DNA of 39,869 nucleotides from Bacteroidota bacterium (GTDB lineage Bacteria > Bacteroidota > Bacteroidia > Sphingobacteriales > Sphingobacteriaceae), in the NCBI GenBank assembly GCA_013286235.1, contig JABDGE010000029.1, forward strand, positions 1 through 39,869, read 5' to 3'. The translations under genes were made by a program, and so were the position numbers. Below the pieces are notes generated by a model. It ran no database searches. It had not been told where the DNA came from and worked only from the letters and a program-made list of their open reading frames with translations. Position 1 is the first letter of the stretch; each line of letters opens with the position of its first letter. Positions 16,702 through 25,575 of this stretch are shown piece after piece.

Positions 16702-17912
16702 TATATTTTGATTTCAGTTACTTTATTTTCCACGTTACGATTTAGTTTCTGTGGCCAGGCCTTAAAAAATTTCGACAAAGTTAATTCTTGATTATTATAA
16801 ATTTTTTGTTCTTGCACTTCGTCTTTTTTAGGCGGCTCTTGACAATCTTCCGACATTCTATAAAATACCAGTCTTGCCAATTTTTCTCCATGAGTTAGGT
16901 TTACCTGAACATTGTGTCCTCTAACTTCAAAAATTAACGGAGTACCTTCTTTATCGTCATCGCGATCCATCCCAAAAAATGGATGGGCAAATCCAGCGTA
17001 ATGAATTCTCATCTCTCCCAAAGTTTCGTCCATTGCTTGACAATATACTGCGACTCCCTTGGGTAATGATATTCTCTCTTTTGATCTTAGAATATAAAAT
17101 TCATTCGGTTCAATTGTAAATCGATTTTTCCCCTGTATATTTTCCGAGGCAATGCATTTCCAATACATCGTAGAATCGGAATGCTCTTTACCCCAAACTG
17201 GAAGATAATCTTTATTTCCTCCATTTACGCCAATTGCTGAAAATGCGGCAACTTCTAACCCGCCAACTATTTCATTTTCTAAATTAATTGCCAAAGTCCC
17301 ATCGTTGTGTTTGTCACCTCTTAACACAATCTCTGATATGCTCGAGCTTGAAATTATTGATTTAGATGGTTCATCAATAAAAAATCTAATTTGAGATAAT
17401 GAAACCCCTTCTTTAACTTTTATATTAAAGGTAATGGGCGTTATCTCTAAAAACATTCTACCAGAAGATATTTTCGTAGGAATCATGTACTCATAAGCGT
17501 GCATACCGTCAACAATTAATCTTGCGACAACATCTAACCGACCTATTGAACTTTTAGCAGTAGCCTGTGCAAAAATCATACTGTCTTTTAAAGGAAGAAG
17601 GGATTCTTTTAATTTGAAAAGATAAGTTTTATTGTGTTCTAAAAGAAATTCTCCATTTTCTTCAGGCTTTAGGGGCTTTGCTAATTTTCTATTATTATAA
17701 AACGTTTTGTACTCATCACCCATGGGCTTAATTGAGCCTTTAATCATTTCGTAGCCTTCATCACTAAGATGTAAATCTAAAGAAGAATGATCTGAGGAGT
17801 CTTCTAGTTCGATGCCGGTTTTTGTATACAATAAAAATTCCCCTTCGACAAGTTTTCGAAGTTGGTCTTTTGATAGAACACCAGGGATCCAGTTTTCTTC
17901 TTTCCAAATCAT
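16701..17912 (-). CDS. Two-domain dCTP deaminase family protein
   Basis: This 403-residue protein is of the bidomain 2'-deoxycytidine 5'-triphosphate deaminase (DCD) family. The first domain has the catalytic signature QATAKSSIGRLDVVARLI (Ser121 and Arg125 at the positions of the E. coli Dcd active site) and FLEITP with the general-base Glu156. The second dUTPase-like domain follows at about 260-365 (PNEFYILRSKERISLPKGVA, then GEMRIHYAGFAHPFFG). Dcd converts dCTP to dUTP; some bacterial homologues deplete dCTP during phage infection. It is coupled to the GNAT-ASCH gene by a one-base overlap, and both are AT-rich. Which role applies here cannot be read from sequence alone. Confidence 0.85.
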   Translation of the reverse strand: MIWKEENWIPGVLSKDQLRKLVEGEFLLYTKTGIELEDSSDHSSLDLHLSDEGYEMIKGSIKPMGDEYKTFYNNRKLAKPLKPEENGEFLLEHNKTYLFKLKESLLPLKDSMIFAQATAKSSIGRLDVVARLIVDGMHAYEYMIPTKISSGRMFLEITPITFNIKVKEGVSLSQIRFFIDEPSKSIISSSSISEIVLRGDKHNDGTLAINLENEIVGGLEVAAFSAIGVNGGNKDYLPVWGKEHSDSTMYWKCIASENIQGKNRFTIEPNEFYILRSKERISLPKGVAVYCQAMDETLGEMRIHYAGFAHPFFGMDRDDDKEGTPLIFEVRGHNVQVNLTHGEKLARLVFYRMSEDCQEPPKKDEVQEQKIYNNQELTLSKFFKAWPQKLNRNVENKVTEIKI

Positions 17913-17921
17913 TTTTTATTG

Positions 17922-17952
17922 CATGTATAGTTTGAAATTAAAAATAGACAAA
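17922..17952 (-). promoter_or_regulatory. Possible Bacteroidota-type promoter for the dCTP-deaminase operon
   Basis: On the minus strand, TTTG (17952-17949), a 19-base spacer and TATACATG (17929-17922) lie just before the start codon at 17912. The -33 element is perfect and the -7 element matches TAnnTTTG in five of its six fixed positions. It would give a nearly leaderless transcript. It is a weak call. Confidence 0.3.
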
Positions 17953-17992
17953 AACCAATTTCGGTTGTTAGGAAGTTCTTCACAAATAAACA

Positions 17993-20620
17993 TTACACTT
18001 CAAACGTCCCATTCCTTTCCTGCTCCTGGTAATTTTGGACGGTTTCGATGGCGTTATCAATTACGTCGCTTAACGCAACGATGAATGCCCCCGGTATTGC
18101 CAGGCTCATGGAATGTTTAATGGCATCGATCTCGTTGGGGACGATCTCAAATTTCTTTTCGATTTCCACGGATTCTATCCCTTCAATTAATAGGGTTAGG
18201 ATGTTTTCGGCGGTACGGCCGCGAAGGAATTTTTCCTGGCGCAGGATGATATAATCGAACATTTCGGCGGATAGCCTGCCCAGTTCGCGGATATCTTCGT
18301 CGCGCCGGTCGCCGGTGCCGGCGATGATGCCGATCTTAAAGGGTGAGTCGATGTGTTTCAGGAATTCTTTGATGCCTTTGAATCCGGCCGGGTTATGGGC
18401 AAAGTCGATCATAAAGCGGAAGTTCCGGAAGTTGAAGATGTTCATCCTGCCCGGTGTTTGGGCAGCGGATGGGATAAAGGTTTCGAGTGCTATTTTGATG
18501 TCCTCCGTCTTAAAGTCATGCAGGAATGCTGCCAGCGTCGCTGCCAGCACATTCTCGATCATGAAAGGCACCGTACCGCCAAAAGTAACCGGGATAAGGC
18601 TGGAGCGCTGCACACGTATTTTCCAGTCGCCTTTTTGGATGGTGACAAAGCCATTTTCGTAAACGCAGGCAATCCCGTTGCGGCGGCAATGCGATTTGAT
18701 CACCGGGTTGTTTTCGTTCATGCTAAAGTAGGCCACCTTGCAGGAGGCGTTCTTACCCATGCGCACGCAATATTCATTATCGGCATTCAGCACGGCCCAA
18801 CCGTCTTTTTTTATGGCATCTACGATCACATTTTTTACCCGGGTCAGGTCGTCCAGCGTGTGGATATCGGCCAGGCCCAGGTGGTCCTCCTGGATGTTGG
18901 TCACCACGCCTATGTCACAAAAGCTAAAGCCCAGCCCGGCCCTTAAGATGCCGCCTCGCGCGGTTTCCAGCACGGCAAATTCAACAGTGGGGTCCTTTAA
19001 AATAAATTCCGAGCTTACCGGGCCGGTAGTATCGCCTTTGAGCATCATGTTATTCTGGACGTAAATACCATCGGAGGTGGTAAAGCCAACCCGGTAGCCG
19101 TTATTTTTTACGATGTGCGCGATGAGGCGTGTGGTGGTAGTTTTGCCGTTAGTACCTGTAACAGCTATAATGGGTATGCGCGCCGATTTGCCCGGAGGGT
19201 ACAGCATATCGATGACATGGCCGGCTACGTTACGCGGCAAGCCTTCGCTGGGCGCGATGTGCATGCGGAAACCCGGCGCGGCGTTCACCTCCAATACCAC
19301 GCCGCCGTTTTCGGTGAGCGGCTCGCTAAGGTTCTGCGCCATGATGTCAATACCGCAGATGTCGAGGCCGATGATCTTGGAGATGCGCTCACAGATAAAC
19401 ACATTCTGCGGGTGCACATGATCGGTCACGTCGATGGAAGTGCCGCCGGTGCTTAAGTTGGCCGTGGATTTGACAAAAACCTTTTCGCCTTTTTCAGGCA
19501 CAGTTGCCAGTGTGTAACCCTTTTTCTCCAGCAGGTCCATGGTGTCGCGGTCGACGGTGATCAGTGTGAGCACTTTTTCGTGTCCGTAACCGCGGCGGGG
19601 GTCTGTATTTTCCTTGTCGATAAGCTCTTGTATGGTCGAAACGCCGTCGCCTTTTACATGGGCTGGGTCGCGCAGCGCGGCGGCCACCATTTTGTTATCG
19701 ATGACCAAAACCCTGAAATCATAGCCCGTAACAAAGCGCTCCACAATTACCCTTCTTGAAATTTTTGCGGCATGCTCATAAGCGGCGATGGCGTCGTCCT
19801 TTGTGCGGATGTTGATGGATATGCCCCTGCCATGGTTGCCGTCCAGCGGCTTGAATACCAGGGGAAAGCCTACCTTACGGATCGCCTCATCCACGCCAAG
19901 GGTAGATGATATGGTGATGCCTTTAGCCACCGGGATGGCCTGCTCCTGCAGCATCCGTTTGGTTTCGTCCTTGTTGCTGGCAATATCCACCGCAATGCTG
20001 CTGGTCTTCTCCGTCATAGTGGCGCGGAAACGCACCTGGTTTTTGCCATAACCCAATTGAACCAGGGATTGGTTGTTTAACCTTATCCAGGGAATATCGC
20101 GCGCGATGGCTTCTTCCACGATGGAGCCGGTGCTTGGCCCCAGCCGGGTATTTTCGCGGATCTCACGCATTTCCTGTATGTCCTTCTCCAGGTCGTAGTC
20201 ATCGCCTTTTATCAGCGCCTCAGCAATCCTAACCGATGCCTCAGCGGCATAAACACCGACCTTTTCTTCGAGGTAGGTAAAAACCACGTTGTACACGCCC
20301 GGGGTTTTGGTTTCGCGGGTGCGGCCAAAACCGGTATCCATGCCGGCCAGGGTTTGTATCTCCAGTGCGATGTGCTCAATCACATGGCCCATCCAGGTAC
20401 CGGCGATCACGCGTTGAAAAAAACCTCCTGGCACACCCGGCGAACAGCGGTGGCTATACAGGCTGGGTATCAGCTTTTCCAGGCGCTCGTGAAAGCCTTC
20501 GATGAGATTGGTGGGCTTCTGCTCCAGCTCGCCAATGTCAAGGCGCATCTGGATGAGTTTCTTATTGGTTACGCTCCAGATGTTCGGTCCGCGGAGTACT
20601 TGAATGTTTTCTATTTTCAT
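17993..20620 (-). CDS. cphA: Cyanophycin synthetase
   Basis: This 875-residue enzyme polymerises aspartate and arginine into cyanophycin, a nitrogen and carbon reserve granule, using ATP. An N-terminal domain (PNIWSVTNKKLIQMRLDIGE) is followed by an ATP-grasp domain at about 220-470 (GFPLVFKPLDGNHGRGISIN; VVLEVNAAPGFRMH) and a Mur-ligase-like domain with P-loop AVTGTNGKTTTTRLIAHI near residue 490, VLETARGGILRAGLG and DFAHNPAGFKG. The length equals that of typical CphA1. It is divergently transcribed from cyanophycinase and an isoaspartyl peptidase, so synthesis and breakdown genes face each other across a 423-base region. Confidence 0.96.
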   Translation of the reverse strand: MKIENIQVLRGPNIWSVTNKKLIQMRLDIGELEQKPTNLIEGFHERLEKLIPSLYSHRCSPGVPGGFFQRVIAGTWMGHVIEHIALEIQTLAGMDTGFGRTRETKTPGVYNVVFTYLEEKVGVYAAEASVRIAEALIKGDDYDLEKDIQEMREIRENTRLGPSTGSIVEEAIARDIPWIRLNNQSLVQLGYGKNQVRFRATMTEKTSSIAVDIASNKDETKRMLQEQAIPVAKGITISSTLGVDEAIRKVGFPLVFKPLDGNHGRGISINIRTKDDAIAAYEHAAKISRRVIVERFVTGYDFRVLVIDNKMVAAALRDPAHVKGDGVSTIQELIDKENTDPRRGYGHEKVLTLITVDRDTMDLLEKKGYTLATVPEKGEKVFVKSTANLSTGGTSIDVTDHVHPQNVFICERISKIIGLDICGIDIMAQNLSEPLTENGGVVLEVNAAPGFRMHIAPSEGLPRNVAGHVIDMLYPPGKSARIPIIAVTGTNGKTTTTRLIAHIVKNNGYRVGFTTSDGIYVQNNMMLKGDTTGPVSSEFILKDPTVEFAVLETARGGILRAGLGFSFCDIGVVTNIQEDHLGLADIHTLDDLTRVKNVIVDAIKKDGWAVLNADNEYCVRMGKNASCKVAYFSMNENNPVIKSHCRRNGIACVYENGFVTIQKGDWKIRVQRSSLIPVTFGGTVPFMIENVLAATLAAFLHDFKTEDIKIALETFIPSAAQTPGRMNIFNFRNFRFMIDFAHNPAGFKGIKEFLKHIDSPFKIGIIAGTGDRRDEDIRELGRLSAEMFDYIILRQEKFLRGRTAENILTLLIEGIESVEIEKKFEIVPNEIDAIKHSMSLAIPGAFIVALSDVIDNAIETVQNYQEQERNGTFEV

Positions 20621-21043
20621 GTTAGTAGATTTCGCCGGCAGGAATTTCCCTTAAAACTAAAAAACTTAATGGTGTTATAAAATTTTTGACCTAAATAACG
20701 AGAAATATCGATTACACCCTGCCTTTATCCTTGTTTTTATTTTAATTTGTAGTTTATGTAGGGTTGGTATGGTGGAACACTATTTTTTGGTTAATGTTTA
20801 CCGGAGTGTAAAATCAGAGCCTGACGTTTCGGCTAAAATAGTTATTAAAAAATCAATTTATTTTAACCACAGAGAGCGCTGAGAATGCACAGAGAACACA
20901 GAGAAAAATTGGCAAACTTACAAAGGCTCTGCGATCTCCGCGCCTTCTCCGTGACGTCTGTGGTAAAACTTTTAACCGGTTTTGTTATATGGAAGAATTC
21001 AACTATTCCATTCAATCCCGCAGGCATTTAATAAAAATAGAAA
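20621..21043. other. Divergent intergenic region between cphA and cphB
   Basis: This 423-base region must hold both promoters of the cyanophycin genes. It is AT-rich next to cphA and contains a 102-base dispersed repeat (20865-20966). No perfect TTTG/TAnnTTTG pair was found for either gene, and no operator palindrome beyond the repeat. Confidence 0.5.
20865..20966. repeat. Dispersed imperfect palindromic repeat, ACAGAGAACACAGAG type, copy 1
   Basis: The sequence begins AACCACAGAGAGCGCTGAGA and ends CCGTGACGTCTGTGGT, so its ends pair to form a long imperfect hairpin. A related copy lies at 24602-24704 with the same words (CACAGAG, CTCCGTG). No coding potential was seen. Such elements are found between genes in many Bacteroidota. 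Confidence 0.7.
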
Positions 21044-21955
21044 ATGATCGTCCCGAAAGGTAAACTCATCATCATAGGCGGCGCCGTCGACATGGGGACC
21101 AACCTGAGCTCGCAGGAAGGTATCGTAAAGCCGAACTATTTGAAATTTTTCGAGGAAGGCATTTTAAAAAGGATCTTAACCGAATCTGCCAACCACCTGG
21201 ATCCTGTGGTGGAGGTGATCACCACAGCATCGCAAATACCCGAAATGGTAGGCGAGGAATATATCGCATCCTTTAAACAGCTTAACGTAAAGCAGGTGGG
21301 TATCCTGGATATCCGCACCCGCGAGGACGCCAAAAAAGAGGAATATATCAACCGTATCCGCAAAGCCGACGTGGTGATGTTCAGCGGGGGCGACCAGCTG
21401 CGGCTAAGTTCGATATTTGGCGGCACCGAGTTTTTACAGATGGTGAAGCTGCGGTATTTTAATGAAGACCTGGTAGTGGCGGGCACATCTGCAGGTGCTG
21501 CAGCAGCGTCAACCAATATGATCTACCGCGGACAGAGCAATAAAGCACTGATCAAAGGTGAAGTACAGATCACAGCCGGCTTAGGCTTTATAGATTCGGT
21601 TATCATTGACACACATTTTGTACAGCGCGGGCGGATTGGCCGGCTGCTGTATGCCGTTGCGAGCAACCCTGGCATGCTGGGCATCGGCCTGGGCGAAGAT
21701 GCCGGGTTGCTGATCACCGGCGGAACGATGATGGAAGCGATAGGGTCGGGGCTTACTATTTTGGTAAACGGCCGCAAGATGAGCGAAACCAATATTTACG
21801 AAGTTGAAATGGGCTCGCCGGTATCCATCCGGAATATGCGGGTAAGCGTAATGTCGATCCTCGATAAATACGACCTGGTGCAAAACCAATTAATTATCAA
21901 AAAAGGCGTTAAACACGAGGAAGGGTTTATGAATGTGCCGGATGAGAATTTGTAA
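21044..21955 (+). CDS. cphB: Cyanophycinase
   Basis: This 303-residue serine peptidase of the S51 type cuts cyanophycin into beta-Asp-Arg dipeptides. Visible are the N-terminal KLIIIGGAVDMGTNL, the nucleophile elbow VAGTSAGAAAAS with Ser149, SGGDQLRLSSIFGG, and the C-terminal GIGLGEDAGLLITGG with VNGRKMSETNIYEVEMGSPV. The length is typical for bacterial intracellular CphB, and there is no signal peptide, so it is cytoplasmic. It is followed on the same strand by an isoaspartyl peptidase after 95 bases and is divergent from cphA. Confidence 0.96.
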   Translation: MIVPKGKLIIIGGAVDMGTNLSSQEGIVKPNYLKFFEEGILKRILTESANHLDPVVEVITTASQIPEMVGEEYIASFKQLNVKQVGILDIRTREDAKKEEYINRIRKADVVMFSGGDQLRLSSIFGGTEFLQMVKLRYFNEDLVVAGTSAGAAAASTNMIYRGQSNKALIKGEVQITAGLGFIDSVIIDTHFVQRGRIGRLLYAVASNPGMLGIGLGEDAGLLITGGTMMEAIGSGLTILVNGRKMSETNIYEVEMGSPVSIRNMRVSVMSILDKYDLVQNQLIIKKGVKHEEGFMNVPDENL

Positions 21956-22050
21956 GTAGTGGTGGGGAAAGTGGCAGCAGCAGTGGCAGTGGCAGTTTGA
22001 TTGTTCTATTTTACGCACCAACTCAGTCTCACATCTCATATCTATCTAAT

Positions 22051-22893
22051 ATGAAACTGATCATCCACGGTGGTTTCTTCAGCGAATCGCAGACTAACCA
22101 GGAAATTAAAAAAGCCAAACAGGAAGCCTTAGCCGAAATTGTGAAGCTGGGGTACAAACACCTGCAAAGTCATACTGCCGTTGAAACGGTGGTTTACACG
22201 GTGAGTTTATTGGAGGACTGCGATTTGTTTAATGCTGGTACCGGTTCGCAGATTCAAAGCGATGGCAGGATCAGGCTGAGTGCATCGCTCATGGATGGGA
22301 AAACGATGCGATTTTCGGGCGTGATCAATATCGAGGAGGTAAAAAATCCTATTTGCATAGCCGAAAAGCTGCTTGGTTATGACGACCGTGTTTTAAGCGG
22401 AAAAGGGGCACAGAATTTTGCGCGCGAAAACGGCTTTGATTATTATAACCCCGAAACGCCGCAGCGCAGAAAAGAATACGAACAAAAATTAAGCGATTCG
22501 ATCCGCCTCGGAACAGTCGGGTGTGTGGCGCTGGATATTTTGGGTAACCTGGCCGCTGCTACTTCTACCGGCGGCAAGGGTTTTGAGATACCGGGGCGGG
22601 TAAGCGATTCAGCTACGACCGCCGGGAACTACGCGAACGCCTTTGGGGCCATATCCTGCACGGGTGTAGGCGAAGACATTGTTAGCGGAGCGGTAGCATC
22701 CAGCATCGTAATTAGGGTAACAGACGGCATGCCGCTTGGATTAGCGGTTGAAAAAACGCTGAACGAGTTAAAGCCGTTTGAGGGCTTTGCGGGCGTAGTG
22801 GGCATTAGCGCAAGGGGAGAACTATACCATGCCGATACGCATCCTTATATGGTATGGGCATCGTTCGACGACAAAATAGAGGTGTTTTCCTGA
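22051..22893 (+). CDS. iaaA: Isoaspartyl peptidase / L-asparaginase (Ntn hydrolase)
   Basis: This 280-residue plant-type asparaginase is made as a precursor that self-cleaves before the nucleophile Thr155 in RLGTVGCVALDILGNLAAAT. The beta chain continues with STGGKGFEIPGRVSDSATTA, GNYANAFGAISCTGVGED. The ATG at 22051 (MKLIIHGG) is chosen over an upstream in-frame TTG because it starts the conserved first strand. The usual GGAG after HGG is replaced by GGFFSES, which is a divergent feature. In this position it would split the beta-Asp-Arg released by cyanophycinase into aspartate and arginine, closing the pathway. The gene symbol is given by family and context. Confidence 0.88.
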   Translation: MKLIIHGGFFSESQTNQEIKKAKQEALAEIVKLGYKHLQSHTAVETVVYTVSLLEDCDLFNAGTGSQIQSDGRIRLSASLMDGKTMRFSGVINIEEVKNPICIAEKLLGYDDRVLSGKGAQNFARENGFDYYNPETPQRRKEYEQKLSDSIRLGTVGCVALDILGNLAAATSTGGKGFEIPGRVSDSATTAGNYANAFGAISCTGVGEDIVSGAVASSIVIRVTDGMPLGLAVEKTLNELKPFEGFAGVVGISARGELYHADTHPYMVWASFDDKIEVFS

Positions 22894-22917
22894 ATTTAAC
22901 CAGAGCCGCATAATTGC

Positions 22918-24507
22918 TCACCGGGCGGAAATAAATGCCGACTCTTTTTTCATCTTAATATAATCGTCCTTCCATTCTTTCCGAAACCCCTGGCTTGGCT
23001 TCTTTAACAAAAGAATATAACTTCCGCATTCCCTTGCATAGGGATTCGCTACGCTGTCAACGATAGCCGCAGAAGCAAATTGTTTGATATAGTCTTCATG
23101 AATTTCATTCCGATAATCCGTCACCATAATAAAATTGTCGTTTTTGTTGAAATCCATTCGCGTCCAGAATAAAAAACTTGCCGCGTGGCACATCACCGCT
23201 GGTAAGTGATAGGGTTGGCCGTAATATTCAACAGCTGCCGCTTCTCCATAGTTGCCGCAATCAATGATTGTCTTTTTCCGCTCGTCCGGGCTTAACGAGG
23301 CATACACTGCCGCCACTTTGTCCGTCATCTCGCGCCAGGAAAGCATGTCTGCAAAGTCCTGCGGTAGCGGATGATTCTTTCCGTCTTCCCATTTTAAAAA
23401 ATTCACTTTAGCGAATGCGGGGTGCCCGGCGTAATAATCAGCAAGTTGTTTGGGCTGCAGGAATGGAATCGAAACGGAATCTATGATAACACCTGTTAGT
23501 ACCGAAAACAAAACAATGCCGTACCTTAACCACAAGCTTTTCCTACTGGTCCATGCTTCAAGGGAAACGGCGCCTACCGCAAATAAAATTGGGTATGCCG
23601 GCATGCCATAATATCCTTTGCCGTGGCCGATCACGATGATGGCCATTGCAATGCTAAGACCGATGCCCACAAAGCGGAAGTCCCGGTATTTGCCTGCGAA
23701 AAATACCTGGTAAAGCCCAACCGGCCATATCATAATGGCCGGAAGATTATATATAAGCTGGTCCTCCAGGAACTCCCCCCGGCTCACATTTTGTAACTGC
23801 TGCTTTTGCAGCTCCTTCATTTGCTCAAAAAAAGGCAGGCCATGCTGCCACTCCCAAATAAGGTTAGGCAGGAAGATAAGCAGGCCAATAGACGCCGCAA
23901 ACCAAAAATGTTTATTGAGGTAAACTTTTCGCTCCCTTGTGCATATTAATCCAACCAGCAGTCCGAATATAAAAAAGGCAATTGCGTATTTGCTTAACAG
24001 GCCCAGGCCAACTGCAACGCCCGCCAGGTATAAGCCGCTGGTTTTCCCCGCCCGGAAGTAAAATACAAGTCCATAAGCCATCAATGTCCAAAAAAACACT
24101 TCAAGGAAGTTAGGCTGAAGCATAAAATGCACATGAACATAATAGCCCAAAACGAAGGGAATAAAGCCGAGCACCAGCGCAAAAGCCCTGCCGCCCAGCA
24201 ACACGATCAGCCGCGCCACCAGTAAATAAGTTAAACTGCCGAACAGGCTGGGCCAAAACTTAATCCAAAACAGCGAGCCGCCCATCAAATTGGCGAACCA
24301 CGACAAAATGGAAAGCATTGGCGGAACTTCATAATATCCCCAGGCCAGGTGCCGCGCTTCAGCCAAATACAAAAACTCATCCCGGTGAGGCTCATATGCT
24401 GAACTTTGTACAACGTAAGGCAGGATGAATTTGAGTATTGCAAGGAAGCAGATCAAGGCCATTAGGTGGTAGCGCTTCCCGCCTGCCAAATCTTTTTCTT
24501 TCTCCAT
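22918..24507 (-). CDS. GT39-type (ArnT/PMT-like) membrane glycosyltransferase
   Basis: This 529-residue protein has about 10-12 membrane helices in the first 350 residues and a soluble C-terminal domain. The first periplasmic loop has the acidic motif YEPHRDEFLYLAEARHLAWG followed by YYEVPPMLSILSWF, the pattern of dolichyl/undecaprenyl-phosphate-sugar mannosyltransferase family 39. These enzymes move a sugar from a lipid carrier to a protein or lipid A acceptor on the outer face of the inner membrane. The acceptor is unknown. It is convergent with the isoaspartyl peptidase gene (24-base gap) and seems unrelated to it. Confidence 0.88.
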   Translation of the reverse strand: MEKEKDLAGGKRYHLMALICFLAILKFILPYVVQSSAYEPHRDEFLYLAEARHLAWGYYEVPPMLSILSWFANLMGGSLFWIKFWPSLFGSLTYLLVARLIVLLGGRAFALVLGFIPFVLGYYVHVHFMLQPNFLEVFFWTLMAYGLVFYFRAGKTSGLYLAGVAVGLGLLSKYAIAFFIFGLLVGLICTRERKVYLNKHFWFAASIGLLIFLPNLIWEWQHGLPFFEQMKELQKQQLQNVSRGEFLEDQLIYNLPAIMIWPVGLYQVFFAGKYRDFRFVGIGLSIAMAIIVIGHGKGYYGMPAYPILFAVGAVSLEAWTSRKSLWLRYGIVLFSVLTGVIIDSVSIPFLQPKQLADYYAGHPAFAKVNFLKWEDGKNHPLPQDFADMLSWREMTDKVAAVYASLSPDERKKTIIDCGNYGEAAAVEYYGQPYHLPAVMCHAASFLFWTRMDFNKNDNFIMVTDYRNEIHEDYIKQFASAAIVDSVANPYARECGSYILLLKKPSQGFRKEWKDDYIKMKKESAFISAR

Positions 24508-24601
24508 TTATCGTCGATAGTTAGTGAACAATAACGAACAATAAGATGTAAAATAAAACAGCGTGTTGCATATTAATCCTGCTACACGATGAAGAGTTTT
24601 T

Positions 24602-24704
24602 ACCGCGGAGAGCACAGAGGGAAAAACACAGAGGACACAGAGTTTTTTAATTTATCGATTTTCCCTCTGCATTCTCTACTGCCTCCTCCGTGTTCTTCTA
24701 TGTT
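24602..24704. repeat. Dispersed imperfect palindromic repeat, ACAGAGAACACAGAG type, copy 2
   Basis: This copy is related to 20865-20966: it begins ACCGCGGAGAGCACAGAGG, carries CACAGAGGACACAGAG, and its distal half (CCTCTGC, CTCCGTGTTCT) is roughly the inverse of the first half. It lies in the 272-base gap between the glycosyltransferase and the frr terminator. Confidence 0.7.
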
Positions 24705-24725
24705 TAATTTTTTTTAAATTATTTT

Positions 24726-24758
24726 AAAAATAAAAAGGCCACTCATAAATGAATGGCC
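24726..24758 (-). terminator. Rho-independent terminator after frr
   Basis: On the minus strand GGCCATTCAT, a two-base loop and ATGAGTGGCC form a stem of 10 pairs with one mismatch, followed by TTTTTATTTTT. It is 21 bases downstream of the frr stop. It marks the end of the translation gene run. Confidence 0.8.
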
Positions 24759-24779
24759 AAAAAAAAATTTCTGTCGACC

Positions 24780-25343
24780 TTATACGGTCATGATGTCCTT
24801 TTCCTTCACTTCGAGGTGCTTGTCAACTTTAACAATATAAGTATCGGTCAACTTTTGCACTTCGGCTTCGCCCACCTTCATTTCGTCTTCGGATACGCCG
24901 TCTGCTTTCAGTTTCCTGATCTTTTCATTGGCGTCCTTGCGGATGTTGCGGATAGCTACCTTGCCCGTTTCGGCTTCGGCCTTTGCTTTTTTTACCAGCT
25001 CGCGGCGGCGCTCTTCGGTAAGTGGCGGCACGTTGATGCGGATAATTACCCCGTCATTTTGTGGGTTAACACCCAGGTTAGCTTCCTTGATAGCCTTTTC
25101 AATCGGGCCAAGCAGGGATTTTTCCCAGGGCTGTATAACGATGGTACGTGCGTCGGGGGTATTTACACTACCTACCTGGTTTAAAGGAGTTGGCGTGCCA
25201 TAGTATTCAACCGTTATGTCATCCAGCATGGAGGGGCTTGCCTTGCCGGCCCGTATTTTTTGCAGTTCCGACTCGCAATGGTCAATTGCTTTGTCCATAT
25301 TAACCTTTGCGTCGTTTACCTGTTTTTTAATGAGTTCGCTCAT
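24780..25343 (-). CDS. frr: Ribosome recycling factor
   Basis: This 187-residue protein splits the post-termination ribosome together with EF-G. The full length shows RRF signatures: HCESELQKIRAGKASPSMLD, VEYYGTPTPLNQVGSVNTPD, ARTIVIQPWEKSLL, VIRINVPPLTEERRRELVKK, VAIRNIRKDANEKIRKL. Residue count and start are standard. It is separated from pyrH, its usual direct neighbour, by the lipocalin gene. A terminator follows directly. Confidence 0.98.
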   Translation of the reverse strand: MSELIKKQVNDAKVNMDKAIDHCESELQKIRAGKASPSMLDDITVEYYGTPTPLNQVGSVNTPDARTIVIQPWEKSLLGPIEKAIKEANLGVNPQNDGVIIRINVPPLTEERRRELVKKAKAEAETGKVAIRNIRKDANEKIRKLKADGVSEDEMKVGEAEVQKLTDTYIVKVDKHLEVKEKDIMTV

Positions 25344-25359
25344 CGGAGTATAATTTCGA

Positions 25360-25367
25360 CAAAAGTA
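25360..25367 (-). promoter_or_regulatory. Possible -7 element upstream of frr
   Basis: On the minus strand TACTTTTG matches TAnnTTTG 16 bases before the frr start. A clear TTTG at -33 is absent, so it is only a candidate. It would let frr be read separately from the genes upstream. Confidence 0.3.
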
Positions 25368-25387
25368 GTAATTATTCGTGATTAGAG

Positions 25388-25465
25388 ATTAGGAAAAGTC
25401 CGGAAGTCCGGAAGTCCGAAAGACGAAAAGTCGGGAAGTTCGAGAGATGGGAAGTGAAAAGTCGA
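25388..25465. repeat. Degenerate tandem AGTCCGGA repeats
   Basis: The gap between frr and the lipocalin gene contains AGTCCGGAAGTCCGGAAG and looser variants (AGTCCGAAAGACGAAAAG, TCGGGAAG) at a period of about 8-10 bases. An open frame crossing it on the minus strand is arginine-rich and judged non-coding. It is not a CRISPR array, as there are no spacers of constant length. Confidence 0.65.
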
Positions 25466-25575
25466 ATCGCTGAAAATTGCAAGGGACATAGGCTAATAAG
25501 GAAAATGCAATTCGAAGATCCCTCCATCTGCACATCCGCATATCTGCACATTTTCCCCGTATTCGCACATCAACT

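Noticed and set aside
18353..18946. A 197-codon plus-strand open frame
   Set aside because: It is antisense to cphA, whose motifs are continuous through the whole stretch; the product has no recognisable feature.
25388..25465. Possible CRISPR array
   Set aside because: The units are 8-10 bases, degenerate and contiguous, with no spacers and no cas genes anywhere in the window.
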